A program made the position numbers and the translations under genes. From Bordetella sp. BOR01 (GTDB taxonomy: Bacteria; Pseudomonadota; Gammaproteobacteria; Burkholderiales; Burkholderiaceae_B), in the NCBI RefSeq assembly GCF_019218885.1, contig NZ_JAHUWT010000001.1, forward strand, positions 248,001 to 312,000: 64,000 nt of DNA, written 5' to 3'. The stretch's first letter is position 1; every line of letters begins with the position of its first letter. Of the stretch, positions 25,471 through 33,862 are shown piece by piece. A model generated the notes under the pieces. It was not told the DNA's origin. It saw only the letters and a program-made list of their open reading frames with translations, and did not search any database.

Positions 25471-27225
25471 ATGCGTGTTCGACCCTGGGTGGGCGCATGG
25501 TGCATCGCGCTATTGTGCGGTGGCGCCGCCAGCCAGACTGTTGCCCCGGCGGCGCACGAAAACGTCAATCCGGAAGCGGCGTCGGGCTACACGGCCAGGC
25601 AGGCGGTGTCGGCGCAGCGTTTCATGGTGGCCACGGCCAACCCGCTGGCCACGCAGGCAGGCTATCGCATTTTGCAGGCGGGCGGCAGCGCGGTGGATGC
25701 CGCCATCGCCGCGCAACTGGTGCTGGGCCTGACCGAGCCGCAGTCCTCCGGCCTGGGCGGGGGCGCGTTCCTGGTGCACTACGCGGCGCCCAAGCGCCAA
25801 TTGCGCGTGTACGACGCCCGCGAGACCGCACCGGCCGCCGCCCGGCCCGACCGCTTCCTGCGAGATGGCAAGCCATTGCCATTTGCCCAGGCAGTCAACA
25901 ATGGCATGTCGGTGGGCACGCCGGGCTTGCTGCGAGGCCTGGAACTGGCGCATCGGCAGCAAGGCAAGCTGCCCTGGCGCAGCCTGTTCCAACCGGCCAT
26001 TGCGCTGGCCACGCAAGGCTTCGAGGTTTCGCCGCGCCTGCACTCCTTGCTGGTGGCTACCCAGGCCGAATTGGCCGCCCAGCCCGCCGCCGCGCGTTAT
26101 TTCTATGCCTCCGATGGCCAGCCCTGGCCGGTGGGCCATGTGCTGAAGAATCCGGAATACGCCGAGGTGCTGCGGCGGGTGGCCGACAAGGGCGCCGACG
26201 CGTTCTATCACGGCGACATCGCTCACGACATCGTGGCGGCGGTGCGCGCGCATGCCAAGCCGGGCGACCTTAGCGTGGCCGACCTGGCGGGCTACCGCGC
26301 GCATGCGCGCGATGCGGTTTGCGGCGAGTACCGTGCCTATCGCTTGTGCGGCGCTCCGCCGCCCAGCAGCGGCCCGTTGGCCGTGCTGCAGATGCTGGGC
26401 ATCATGCAGCACTTCCCCATGGACAAGCTGGGGCCGCGCAGTGTCGAGGCGGTGCACTATTTCGCCGAGGCGGGCCGGCTGGCGTTTGCCGACCGCGGCT
26501 TTTACGTGGGCGACCCCGCGTTCACCAAGGTGCCGGTGCGCCAGATGCTGGACCCCGGCTACCTGGCCCGCCGGGCCGCGCTGATCCATCCGGATCGTAG
26601 CCTGGGCACGGCGCTGCCCGGCGACCCGGCCGGCTTGCTGGCAAGCCGTGCGGCCGATGACGCGCTCGAGGTGCCATCGACCTCGCACATCGTGGTGGTC
26701 GATGCGCAAGGCGACGTGCTGTCGATGACCAGTTCCATCGAATCGGCATTCGGCAGCAAGATATTCGTGCGGGGGTTCCTGCTGAACAATGAGCTGACCG
26801 ATTTCTCGCTGTCGTTCAAAGACCCCGAAGGACGCCTGGTGGCCAATCGCGTGCAGCCCGGCAAGCGGCCGCGCAGTTCCATGGCGCCCATGATCGTGTT
26901 TCGCGATGACGAGCCTTATATGGCCGTGGGGGCGCCCGGCGGCAGCGCCATCATCAACTACGTGGCCAAGACCCTGGTGGGCGTGCTGGATTGGAACCTG
27001 GACATCCAGCAGGCGATCTCGCTGCCGAACCTGGGCAGCCGCAACCAGGCGACCGAACTCGAGCGCGGTACCTACCTGGAAGACATGATGCCGGCCTTGC
27101 AAGGCATGGAGCACGAGGTGAAGACGGTGGAGTTTCCCAGCGGCATACAGGGGATTGTCATCAAGGACGGCACGTTGATCGGCGGCACCGATCCAAGGCG
27201 CGAGGGGCTGGTGCTGGGCGAGTAG
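25471..27225 (+). CDS. ggt: Gamma-glutamyltransferase
   Basis: A 584-residue periplasmic N-terminal-nucleophile hydrolase. A signal peptide (about residues 1-20) precedes RFMVATANPLATQAGYRILQAGGSAVDAAIAAQLVLGLTEPQSSGLGGGAFLVHY. The precursor should self-cleave before Thr404 in PSTSHIVVVDAQG, which becomes the catalytic residue of the small subunit; MTSSIESAFGSKI and the PGKRPRSSMAPM stretch complete the active site. It breaks gamma-glutamyl bonds of glutathione and related peptides. An AGGAG site precedes the ATG. GATAAT at 25415-25420 is a possible -10. Its stop is one base from the stop of the convergent CoA-transferase. Confidence 0.95.
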   Translation: MRVRPWVGAWCIALLCGGAASQTVAPAAHENVNPEAASGYTARQAVSAQRFMVATANPLATQAGYRILQAGGSAVDAAIAAQLVLGLTEPQSSGLGGGAFLVHYAAPKRQLRVYDARETAPAAARPDRFLRDGKPLPFAQAVNNGMSVGTPGLLRGLELAHRQQGKLPWRSLFQPAIALATQGFEVSPRLHSLLVATQAELAAQPAAARYFYASDGQPWPVGHVLKNPEYAEVLRRVADKGADAFYHGDIAHDIVAAVRAHAKPGDLSVADLAGYRAHARDAVCGEYRAYRLCGAPPPSSGPLAVLQMLGIMQHFPMDKLGPRSVEAVHYFAEAGRLAFADRGFYVGDPAFTKVPVRQMLDPGYLARRAALIHPDRSLGTALPGDPAGLLASRAADDALEVPSTSHIVVVDAQGDVLSMTSSIESAFGSKIFVRGFLLNNELTDFSLSFKDPEGRLVANRVQPGKRPRSSMAPMIVFRDDEPYMAVGAPGGSAIINYVAKTLVGVLDWNLDIQQAISLPNLGSRNQATELERGTYLEDMMPALQGMEHEVKTVEFPSGIQGIVIKDGTLIGGTDPRREGLVLGE

Positions 27226-27226
27226 T

Positions 27227-28372
27227 TCAGTTGCCGGCTTCGGCGCGGATCTCGGCGTCGTGCTCGCCCAGCTCGGGCGGTACCCGGCGCAGGCTGGCGG
27301 GGGTGCGCGACAGCTTGATCGGCGATCCTACGCCGCGGTAGTCGCCATGTTCCAGCACCATGCCGCGGTGGCGGGTGTGCGGATGGCGCAGCACGTCTTC
27401 AACGTTTTGCACGGCCGCCGCCGGCACGCCCTGCCGCAGCAATTGTTCAGCCAGCGCGGCGGCTTCGTGCGGGGCCAGCAACGTGGCCAGTTCGCCGCGC
27501 AGTGCCTCGCGGTGCTGCAAGCGTGCGGCGTTGCTGCCAAAGCGCGCATCGCCGGCCAGGTGCGGGGCGCCCAGCGCCTGTGCCAGGGCCGCGAATTGCC
27601 GGTTGTTGCCTACGGCCAGGAAGATCGGCCCGCTGCGCGTGGGCAGGGTTTCGTACGGTGCGATGTTGGGATGGGCATTGCCGGTGCGGCCCGGCACCTT
27701 GCCGCTGTAGAAATAATTGGCCGCGTGCGGATGCAGCAGCGATACCGCGCAGTCGTACAGGGTGATGTCCAGGAACTGGCCCAGGCCGCTGCGCGTGCGT
27801 TCATTGAGCGCCAGCAGCACTGCCACTGCCGCGTTCAGGCCGGTGACCATGTCCACCACGGGCAAGCCCACGCGCGTGGCATCGCCGTCGGCCTCGCCGT
27901 TGACGCTCATCAGGCCGCACATGGCCTGGGCGCAGGCATCGTAGCCGGGCAGGCCGCCCAGCGGCCCGTCGGCGCCGAAGCCGCTGACGCGGCAATGGAC
28001 CAGGCGCGGGAACATCGCGCTCAATGCCTGGTATCCCAACCCCCATTTTTCCAGCGTGCCGGGCTTGAAGTTCTCGACCAGCACGTCGGCGTCGGCCAGC
28101 AGGCGGCGCAGCAGTTCCTGGCCGGCCGATTGCGACAGGTCGAGCGCCATGCCGCGCTTGTTGCGGTTGACGCCGATGAAGTACGACGCCGTGTCGCCCA
28201 GGAAGGGCGGCCCCCAGCCGCGTGTTTCATCGCCTGCGGGAGGCTCGATCTTGATGACGTCGGCGCCGTGATCGGCCAGCAACTGGGTGCAGTACGGGCC
28301 GCCCAGCACGCGCGACAGGTCGATGACCCGGCACCCGTCCAGGGCGCCGGCTTGCAGCATGGGAATAGGCAT
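27227..28372 (-). CDS. CaiB/BaiF class III CoA-transferase
   Basis: A 381-residue family III CoA-transferase with LDGCRVIDLSRVLGGPYCTQLLADHGADVIKIEPPAGDETRGWGPPF at the N-terminus, NRNKRGMALDLSQ, and LPGYDACAQAMCGLMSVNGEADG carrying the usual catalytic Asp. A GAGGACC site precedes the ATG. It is the last gene of a minus-strand operon: acyl-CoA dehydrogenase, Bug receptor, CoA-transferase. The operon thus imports an acid, activates it by CoA transfer and oxidises it. CoA donor and acceptor are not evident from sequence. Confidence 0.92.
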   Translation of the reverse strand: MPIPMLQAGALDGCRVIDLSRVLGGPYCTQLLADHGADVIKIEPPAGDETRGWGPPFLGDTASYFIGVNRNKRGMALDLSQSAGQELLRRLLADADVLVENFKPGTLEKWGLGYQALSAMFPRLVHCRVSGFGADGPLGGLPGYDACAQAMCGLMSVNGEADGDATRVGLPVVDMVTGLNAAVAVLLALNERTRSGLGQFLDITLYDCAVSLLHPHAANYFYSGKVPGRTGNAHPNIAPYETLPTRSGPIFLAVGNNRQFAALAQALGAPHLAGDARFGSNAARLQHREALRGELATLLAPHEAAALAEQLLRQGVPAAAVQNVEDVLRHPHTRHRGMVLEHGDYRGVGSPIKLSRTPASLRRVPPELGEHDAEIRAEAGN

Positions 28373-28385
28373 TTCGAATAGGTCC

Positions 28386-29363
28386 TCAGTCCATGGCCAC
28401 GTGGGCTTCCTGGATGACAGTGCGCCACTTGGGCACTTGTGCGTCGATGAACGATGCCAGGCCCTGCGGAGTCTGGTCGTCGGCTTCGACGATGCCCTGC
28501 TTTTGCAGGGCTTGCTTGATGCCGGGGTCGGCCATCGCGGCCACGAAGGCCTGGTTCAGCCTGGCGATCGCGCTGGCGGGCGTGCCGCGGGGTGCCACGA
28601 TGCCGAAGAACACGCTGACGTCGTAGCCGGCCAGGCCTTGTTCGGCCAGCGTGGGCAGGTCGGGCAGCGCGTCGGAACGTTCGGCGCTGGCCAGCCCGAT
28701 GGCGCGCAGCGTGCCGGCCTGCACGTGCGGCAAGGCCGTGAGAATGTCGGTGAACGACATCGATACCTGGCCGCCCAGCAGATCGTTCAAGGCCGGTCCG
28801 GTGCCTTTGTAGGGCACGTGCAGGATCTGCGTGCCTGCCATCTTGTTGAACAGGATGCCCGCCAGGTGCGACGAGGCGCCGTTGCCCGACGAGGCATAGC
28901 TGAGCTTGTCGGGGTTCTGCTTGGCGTAGGCGATGAGTTCGGGCACGTTGTGCGCCGGTACCGACGGATGCACCACCAGGATATTGGGCAGGTGCCCGAT
29001 GCGGATGACGGGCTCGAAGCTTTTTTGCGGATCGTACTGCTGGCTCTTGTACAGGCTGACGTTGATGGCCAGCGGCCCCGACGTGCCGAACAGGATGGTG
29101 TAGCCATCGGGCTGGGCGTTGGCGACGTATTCGGCGCCTATGTTGCCCCCTGCGCCGCCGCGGTTTTCCACCACGACGGTCTGCTTCAGCTGGTCTTTGA
29201 GGCCGTCGGCCAGGCGGCGTGCCAGCGCATCGGTGGGGCCGCCCGGCGGGAACGGCACCACCAGGGTCACGGGCCGCGTGGGAAAGGTGTCGGCGGCCGA
29301 TACGGCACCGCACATCAATGCGGCGGCGCCTGCCATGGCCAGGCAGAAAATACGGCGTTGCAT
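28386..29363 (-). CDS. Bug-family (TctC-type) periplasmic solute receptor
   Basis: A complete 325-residue receptor. Signal peptide MQRRIFCLAMAGAAALMCGAVSA, then FPTRPVTLVVPFPPGGPTDALARRLADGLK and ENRGGAGGNIGAEYVANAQPDGYTILFGTSG, then LSYASSGNGASSHLAGILFNKMAG and HVPYKGTGPALNDLLGGQV. GGAGAG precedes the ATG. It lies between an acyl-CoA dehydrogenase and a CoA-transferase on one strand, which makes it one of the few orphan Bug receptors here with a clear catabolic partner set. Confidence 0.94.
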   Translation of the reverse strand: MQRRIFCLAMAGAAALMCGAVSAADTFPTRPVTLVVPFPPGGPTDALARRLADGLKDQLKQTVVVENRGGAGGNIGAEYVANAQPDGYTILFGTSGPLAINVSLYKSQQYDPQKSFEPVIRIGHLPNILVVHPSVPAHNVPELIAYAKQNPDKLSYASSGNGASSHLAGILFNKMAGTQILHVPYKGTGPALNDLLGGQVSMSFTDILTALPHVQAGTLRAIGLASAERSDALPDLPTLAEQGLAGYDVSVFFGIVAPRGTPASAIARLNQAFVAAMADPGIKQALQKQGIVEADDQTPQGLASFIDAQVPKWRTVIQEAHVAMD

Positions 29364-29462
29364 GTTTGTCTCTCCAGATGTCGATGGGCGCGCTCTCGCC
29401 CGCAGGCGGGTCGGAGGGCGTTGTTGTGGAACCTGCTGGCCGAACGGCCAGCAGGCGGTGGG

Positions 29463-31163
29463 TTACAGGGTGTCGGCCAGCAAGGCGCGGCAGGCGGCGT
29501 CTTCGTCGGCGGGAATGGCGCAGGGGTCGCGCGGTGCCATGCGGTGCAGCAGTACCTGGTCGGCCAGCAATGCGCGGCTGGCCAGGCCGGGGGCACGGGC
29601 TTCCCAGCGCAGCGCGGCCAGCGATAGCGCGTGGTACAGCGCCGAAGCGGCCTGGCGGGCCAGGTCGGGCCGGTTTTCCAGGGCGGCGTGCCGGGCCAGC
29701 GCGAAGGCGCCATCCATGGCGTGCCGTTGCTGGCCGGCCAGGGCCGGGTCACAGGCCACGCCGTCCTGCAGCAAGGTATCGACGTGCCGGCGCAACACGG
29801 CCAGCGCATCGGTTTTCTGGATGGCGCGCAAGACGTCCAGCGCCACGATATTGCTGGTGCCTTCCCAGATGGACCCCAGGTGGGCGTCGCGCACCAGCCT
29901 GGATTCGACAAATTCTTCGATGTAGCCGCAGCCGCCGCGCACTTCCATGCCGTCGCCGGTCACCTTGCGCGCGTCGCGGCAGGCGCGGAACTTGATCAGC
30001 GGCGTCAGCACGCGGGTCAGGGCGGCGGCATCGGCATTGGCATCGTGGTCGGCATTGGCCTGCGCGGCAGCCGTCTGGAACATGATGCTGCGCGCCTGTT
30101 CAGCCCAGACGTTCATCTTGGCCAGTTGGCGGCGCATCAGCGGCATGTCGACCAGGCGCTTGCCGAAGGCGCGGCGATGCCGCGCGAAATAGACGGCTTC
30201 GGTGACGGCGCGGCGCATCAGGCCCGCGGCGCGCATGCCGTTGGACAAGCGCGAGTTATTGATCATGTCGGCCATGTGCTTGAAACCCTTGCCGCGTTCG
30301 CCTACCAGCCAGGCCAGCGCGCCGTCCAGGCGGATCTCGCCGCTGGCCATCGAACGCGTGCCCAGCTTGCTTTTCAGGCGCAGGATGCGGTAGGCGTTGT
30401 GGGTGCCGTCGGGCAGGTCGCGCGGCAGCAGGAACAGCGAGACGCCCTTCAGGCCGTCTACCGGTTCGCTGCGTGCCAGCACCATGGCGAAGCCCGCATC
30501 GGGATTGGAGCAGAACCATTTGTCGCCATGCAGCCGCCAGGTGCCGTCGTCGTGCAGTTCGGCGCGCGTGGTGGTGGCGCTGACATCGGACCCGGCACCC
30601 TGTTCGGTCATGAACATGGCGCCCTGGCGCAGGTCGTCGAAATCTTGCGAAGTGACCTGCGGCAACACGCGTTCGACCAATGCGGGGTCGCCGAACTTGC
30701 GCAGGGTACGGGCCAGCGAGTCGGTCATGCTGACCGGGCAGCACAAACCGAACTCGGCCTGCACGAACAGGTGGCTGAGCGCGTATTTGGCCACCGACGG
30801 CATCGGTTCGGGCCAGCCCAGCACGCCGCCGCGATGGGCCAGCGCGGCCAGGCCGAATTCGCTATACGCCAGGCGTTCGAGTTCGACGTAGGCGGGATGC
30901 TTGAGCACGCGCGATTCTTCTTGCCCGGCGCGATTGCGTACCGACAGGGTGGGCGGGTTCCGGTCGGCCACCGCGGCCAGTTCGTCGATATGGCTGCCGG
31001 CCAGGGCGCCCAGGCGGTCCAGGTGCGGCAGCAGATGGGCGTGCAGGGCGGGCGGCAGGTACAGCGCGCACAGGCTGGCAGCGTACGGGTCGGCGCTGAA
31101 CAGGTTCAGCCCGCGTGAATCGGGGATATCTGTGGTGGCGGAGACGGGCGGTGTGGTGGGCAT
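29463..31163 (-). CDS. Acyl-CoA dehydrogenase family protein (AidB-like, long form)
   Basis: A 566-residue dehydrogenase, about 170 residues longer than ordinary ones, with the architecture of AidB: an N-terminal extension, the flavin domain (FMTEQGAGSDVSATTTRAELHDDGTWRLHGDKWFCSN), the helical domain (RRAFGKRLVDMPLMRRQLAKM, GGCGYIEEFVESRLVRDAHLGSIWEGTSNIVALDVLRA) and an extra C-terminal helical region. EGTSN holds the Glu at the catalytic position. AidB protects DNA in E. coli, but here the gene heads an operon with a receptor and a CoA-transferase and faces a LysR gene across an operator-rich gap, so a catabolic role is more likely. Confidence 0.9.
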   Translation of the reverse strand: MPTTPPVSATTDIPDSRGLNLFSADPYAASLCALYLPPALHAHLLPHLDRLGALAGSHIDELAAVADRNPPTLSVRNRAGQEESRVLKHPAYVELERLAYSEFGLAALAHRGGVLGWPEPMPSVAKYALSHLFVQAEFGLCCPVSMTDSLARTLRKFGDPALVERVLPQVTSQDFDDLRQGAMFMTEQGAGSDVSATTTRAELHDDGTWRLHGDKWFCSNPDAGFAMVLARSEPVDGLKGVSLFLLPRDLPDGTHNAYRILRLKSKLGTRSMASGEIRLDGALAWLVGERGKGFKHMADMINNSRLSNGMRAAGLMRRAVTEAVYFARHRRAFGKRLVDMPLMRRQLAKMNVWAEQARSIMFQTAAAQANADHDANADAAALTRVLTPLIKFRACRDARKVTGDGMEVRGGCGYIEEFVESRLVRDAHLGSIWEGTSNIVALDVLRAIQKTDALAVLRRHVDTLLQDGVACDPALAGQQRHAMDGAFALARHAALENRPDLARQAASALYHALSLAALRWEARAPGLASRALLADQVLLHRMAPRDPCAIPADEDAACRALLADTL

Positions 31164-31207
31164 GGCGGGCGCTCGGAAGCAGGAAAATGCATGGTGGCCC
31201 AGCCCAT

Positions 31208-31261
31208 CTATCTATACAAATACTGTTTTTGTGTAGAACAATACATATAAAGTATAGATAG
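31208..31261. promoter_or_regulatory. LysR operator/promoter region between divergent genes
   Basis: A perfect 10-bp inverted repeat CTATCTATAC (31208-31217) and GTATAGATAG (31252-31261) flanks a smaller one, ACAAA-N7-TTTGT (31216-31220 and 31228-31232). The stretch is very AT-rich against its surroundings and lies between the acyl-CoA dehydrogenase operon and the LysR gene. The spacing fits a recognition site plus activation site of an LTTR dimer of dimers. Confidence 0.6.
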
Positions 31262-31278
31262 TTTGCCGGATATTGCTC

Positions 31279-32178
31279 ATGGATCTCGACCCCCGCCTGC
31301 TGCGGTACTTCATCGCCGTGGCCGAAGAACGGCATTTCAGCCGCGCCGCTGCGCGCCTGCACCTGTCGCAGCCGCCGTTGAGCTATGCCATACGCCAATT
31401 GGAATCGACGCTGGGCGTGCGCCTGCTCGAGCGCACCAGCCGGCACGTGGCGCTGACCGAAGCGGGGCGCGTGCTGTACCGCGAAGCCCAGGCGCTGCTG
31501 CGCCAGTCGGAGGCCGTCGGCACTTTGGTGCAGCGTATCGATGCGGGGTTGCGCGGCCGGCTGCGCATCGGCTTCGTGGGCTCGATGCTGTACCGTGGCC
31601 TGCCCGACCTGCTGGCCTCGATGCGCGCGGCCTTGCCGGACGTCGAGCATGTCTTGACTGAGCTGAATTCGCACGACCAGATCGAGGCCGTGCGGCGCGG
31701 CGAACAAGACCTGGGCTTCATCCACGCCAACCCGGCGCCCGCCGAGGTGCAGACGCTGGACCTGATGGCCGAACCCTTTGTACTGTGCGTGCCCGATACG
31801 CATCCGCTGGCGCGGCGCCGGCGGGTGCGGCTGGAAGCGCTGGCGCAGGAAGATTTCATTCTGTTCGCTCGCGCCGCCTCGCCCAGCTACCACGAGACCG
31901 TGCTGTCGATGTGTGTCACGGCCGGCTTTCACCCGGCCATCCGGCATGAAGTGCGGCACTGGCTGAGCGTGGCGGCACTCGTGTCGCAGGGGCTGGGAGT
32001 ATCGATCGTGCCGGCCTGCCTGGCCCGCAGCGGGTTGGCGGGCACGCGCTTCATTGCATTCGAGCACCAGGCACGCTCGGTCAGCCAGGCAATCTGGCCG
32101 CGCGACACGGATTCGCCGCTGCTGCGCAGGGCGATGGAGCTGGTGCGGCAGCAGTATGGGGCTGCATCAGGTGCCTGA
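31279..32178 (+). CDS. LysR-type transcriptional regulator
   Basis: A 299-residue LTTR. The helix-turn-helix is LDPRLLRYFIAVAEERHFSRAAARLHLSQPPLSYAIRQLESTLGVRLLER (from residue 3), with the SQPPLS pattern typical of the BenM/CatM/CbnR branch that responds to aromatic or dicarboxylic acid intermediates. Effector domain from about residue 90 (RGRLRIGFVGSMLYRGLPDLL). ATG 31279 is preferred to the in-frame TTG at 31273. It is divergent from the acyl-CoA dehydrogenase/Bug/CoA-transferase operon and probably activates it. Confidence 0.93.
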   Translation: MDLDPRLLRYFIAVAEERHFSRAAARLHLSQPPLSYAIRQLESTLGVRLLERTSRHVALTEAGRVLYREAQALLRQSEAVGTLVQRIDAGLRGRLRIGFVGSMLYRGLPDLLASMRAALPDVEHVLTELNSHDQIEAVRRGEQDLGFIHANPAPAEVQTLDLMAEPFVLCVPDTHPLARRRRVRLEALAQEDFILFARAASPSYHETVLSMCVTAGFHPAIRHEVRHWLSVAALVSQGLGVSIVPACLARSGLAGTRFIAFEHQARSVSQAIWPRDTDSPLLRRAMELVRQQYGAASGA

Positions 32179-32230
32179 CCCCTCCTGACTTGCATCGCCG
32201 GCGCTTGCTGCGCCGCACGATGAAAAGTCG

Positions 32231-32290
32231 TTGACAGCTTCCCTGCCCTTGTCCGAGTATTTGTCCAGACAAAGTGACAAACTAGACAAA
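32231..32290 (+). promoter_or_regulatory. Promoter and multi-half-site operator of the TRAP/acid catabolism operon
   Basis: A consensus TTGACA (32231-32236) is followed 18 bases later by a weak -10 (GAGTAT, 32255-32260). Overlapping it is the palindrome TTTGTCCAGACAAA (32260-32273), then two further GACAAA direct repeats (32276-32281, 32285-32290), the last touching the GGAGAG ribosome-binding site; an extra TTGTC lies at 32249. The GT...AC core fits GntR-family operators. The operon's own GntR gene (42185) is the natural candidate repressor. Confidence 0.6.
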
Positions 32291-32299
32291 GGAGAGAGC

Positions 32300-32803
32300 A
32301 TGGAAGTCCAGACCATCGGCCCCAAGCGGTATCGATTCAGTTTCGGCCGCTACCTGGAAGAGTTCGAAGTGGGAGCGGTGTACGAGCATCGGCCCGGCCG
32401 CACGCTGACAGATGCCGACAACATCCACTTCTCGCTGCTGACGATGAATTTCCATCCCATGCATTGCGACGCGGCCCATGCCAGCCAGAGCGAATTCGGC
32501 CGCTTGCTGGTCAACAGCGGGCTGACCGTGGCGGTGGTGCTGGGGATGACGGTGGGCGATGTCAGCGGCAAAGCCATTGCCAACCTGGGCTGGAAGGAAA
32601 TCAACCTGACCGCTCCCGTTTTTGCCGGCGACACCTTGTACGCCGAGTCCGAAGTGCTCGAGCTGCGCGAATCGCGCAGCCGGCCCAATCAGGGCATCGT
32701 CACCACGCTTACCCGCGCCTACAACCAGGACGGGCTCGAGGTGATGAATTTCATCCGGTCCTGCCTGGTGCCCAAGCGCGGGCACGGCGTGGGCGACCAA
32801 TAG
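32300..32803 (+). CDS. MaoC-like (R)-specific acyl-CoA hydratase
   Basis: A 167-residue single hot-dog hydratase. The active-site block reads TLTDADNIHFSLLTMNFHPMHCDAAHASQSEFGRLLVNSG, containing the conserved D....N....H pattern of MaoC proteins, then ANLGWKEINLTAPVFAGDTLYAESEVLELRESRSRPNQGIV. AAAGGAGAG stands before ATG 32300. First gene of the operon. In the itaconate/Rip pathways a MaoC-type hydratase converts itaconyl-CoA to citramalyl-CoA; the presence of a class III transferase and a CitE-like lyase in this operon makes that a good working assignment, not a proof. Confidence 0.88.
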   Translation: MEVQTIGPKRYRFSFGRYLEEFEVGAVYEHRPGRTLTDADNIHFSLLTMNFHPMHCDAAHASQSEFGRLLVNSGLTVAVVLGMTVGDVSGKAIANLGWKEINLTAPVFAGDTLYAESEVLELRESRSRPNQGIVTTLTRAYNQDGLEVMNFIRSCLVPKRGHGVGDQ

Positions 32804-32819
32804 AAAAAAAGCCCTGTCC

Positions 32820-32838
32820 GCGCGGGCGCCGCCCGCGC
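32820..32838 (+). other. Perfect intergenic hairpin before the first TRAP receptor gene
   Basis: GCGCGGGC (32820-32827) and GCCCGCGC (32831-32838) form an 8-bp GC stem with a GCC triloop, directly followed by the small palindrome CTGCATTGCAG. No T-run follows on the plus strand. Such hairpins can protect a downstream receptor mRNA after processing. Confidence 0.55.
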
Positions 32839-32871
32839 TGCATTGCAGTACTCACCAAAGGAGGTATTGCC

Positions 32872-33861
32872 ATGTTTTACCCATTGTCCCGCTGGGCGGC
32901 GCTGTTGCTCGCGCTGGCCTTCCCGCTGGGTGCCGGCGCCGTCGAGATGGTGTTGACCTCGGAGGTGGCGGCATCGCACTGGAAGACGCGCTACATGAAC
33001 GAATTCGCCCAGGATGTGGCCAAGCGCACCAACGGCGAAGTGCAGGTAAAGGTGTTTCCCGCCTCGCAGCTGTACAACGACCAGGATGGCCTGGCGGCCT
33101 TGGGCACCGGCGCGGTGCACATGGTGTGGCCGGTATCGGTGCGGCTGGAAACGCTGGATCCCGGGCTGGGCTACGTGAACCTGCCGTTCGGCCTGTCGGA
33201 CGAGAAAATGGAGAACGCCTGCTTTGCCAGCGGCCTGACCGAATTGATGTCCGACCGCCTGAAATCGCGCCAGTTGCAGGTGCTGGGCCTGCTGCGCACG
33301 GCCGACCTGTTCTTCATCTTCCGAGACCGCGATGTGAAGTCGCTGGATGACATGCGGGGCGCCAAGCTGCGTGTGACAGGTGGGCGCATTTTCCTGGACA
33401 TGGTGCGCAGCTTCGATGCCAGCCCGATCTCGATGGCGGCTTCGGAAATGAGCACGGCGCTGGCGCAAGGGGCCATCGACGGCGTGTTGACCTCGCCGGC
33501 CGGCTGGGCCGAGATGATAGGCAAGACCGGCAAATACGCCTTCCATGTGCCGGGCATGTCGCTGGCCACGTATGCGGTGGTGGCCGACCGCAACTGGATG
33601 GATGCGCTGACGCCGTCGCAGCACCAGGCGGTGGTCGACAGCCTGAACGACATCATCAAGCGCCAGTGGGACGAAGCCCGCGCGGCCGACGACAAGCTGG
33701 TCAAGCAGATGGAAGCGCAGGGGTCGGTCTACCGCGTGGCCGACGAGGCCGGCTCGGCCGAGTGGAAGGCGCGCGCGGAGTCGGCCAAGAAGGTCTATAC
33801 GGACAAGTATGGCGACGTGGTCAAGCAGGTCGACGCCATCGCCAAGCGCTGCGGAGTCTGA
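32872..33861 (+). CDS. dctP: TRAP transporter solute receptor, DctP family (first copy)
   Basis: A 329-residue periplasmic receptor: signal peptide MFYPLSRWAALLLALAFPLGAGA, then VEMVLTSEVAASHWKTRYMNEFAQDVAKRTNGEVQVKVFPASQLYNDQ, and the carboxylate-binding region GAKLRVTGGRIFLDMVRSFDASPISMAASEMSTALAQGAIDGV, with the conserved Arg of TRAP receptors in KLRV. AAAGGAGG immediately before ATG 32872 is the strongest ribosome-binding site in the operon. A paralogue with the same block order lies at 35482, on the other side of the amidase. Both would serve the single DctQM pair. Confidence 0.93.
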   Translation: MFYPLSRWAALLLALAFPLGAGAVEMVLTSEVAASHWKTRYMNEFAQDVAKRTNGEVQVKVFPASQLYNDQDGLAALGTGAVHMVWPVSVRLETLDPGLGYVNLPFGLSDEKMENACFASGLTELMSDRLKSRQLQVLGLLRTADLFFIFRDRDVKSLDDMRGAKLRVTGGRIFLDMVRSFDASPISMAASEMSTALAQGAIDGVLTSPAGWAEMIGKTGKYAFHVPGMSLATYAVVADRNWMDALTPSQHQAVVDSLNDIIKRQWDEARAADDKLVKQMEAQGSVYRVADEAGSAEWKARAESAKKVYTDKYGDVVKQVDAIAKRCGV

Positions 33862-33862
33862 C

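Noticed and set aside
29463-31163. Assignment of the long acyl-CoA dehydrogenase as the DNA-repair protein AidB
   Set aside because: Length and layout are AidB-like, but its operon (receptor, CoA-transferase, LysR) points to catabolism, so no symbol was given.
32168-32190. GGTGCCTGACCCC near the LysR stop as a third copy of the 9.4-kb hairpin repeat
   Set aside because: Only one half-site resembles the repeat, with a mismatch, and no second arm is present.
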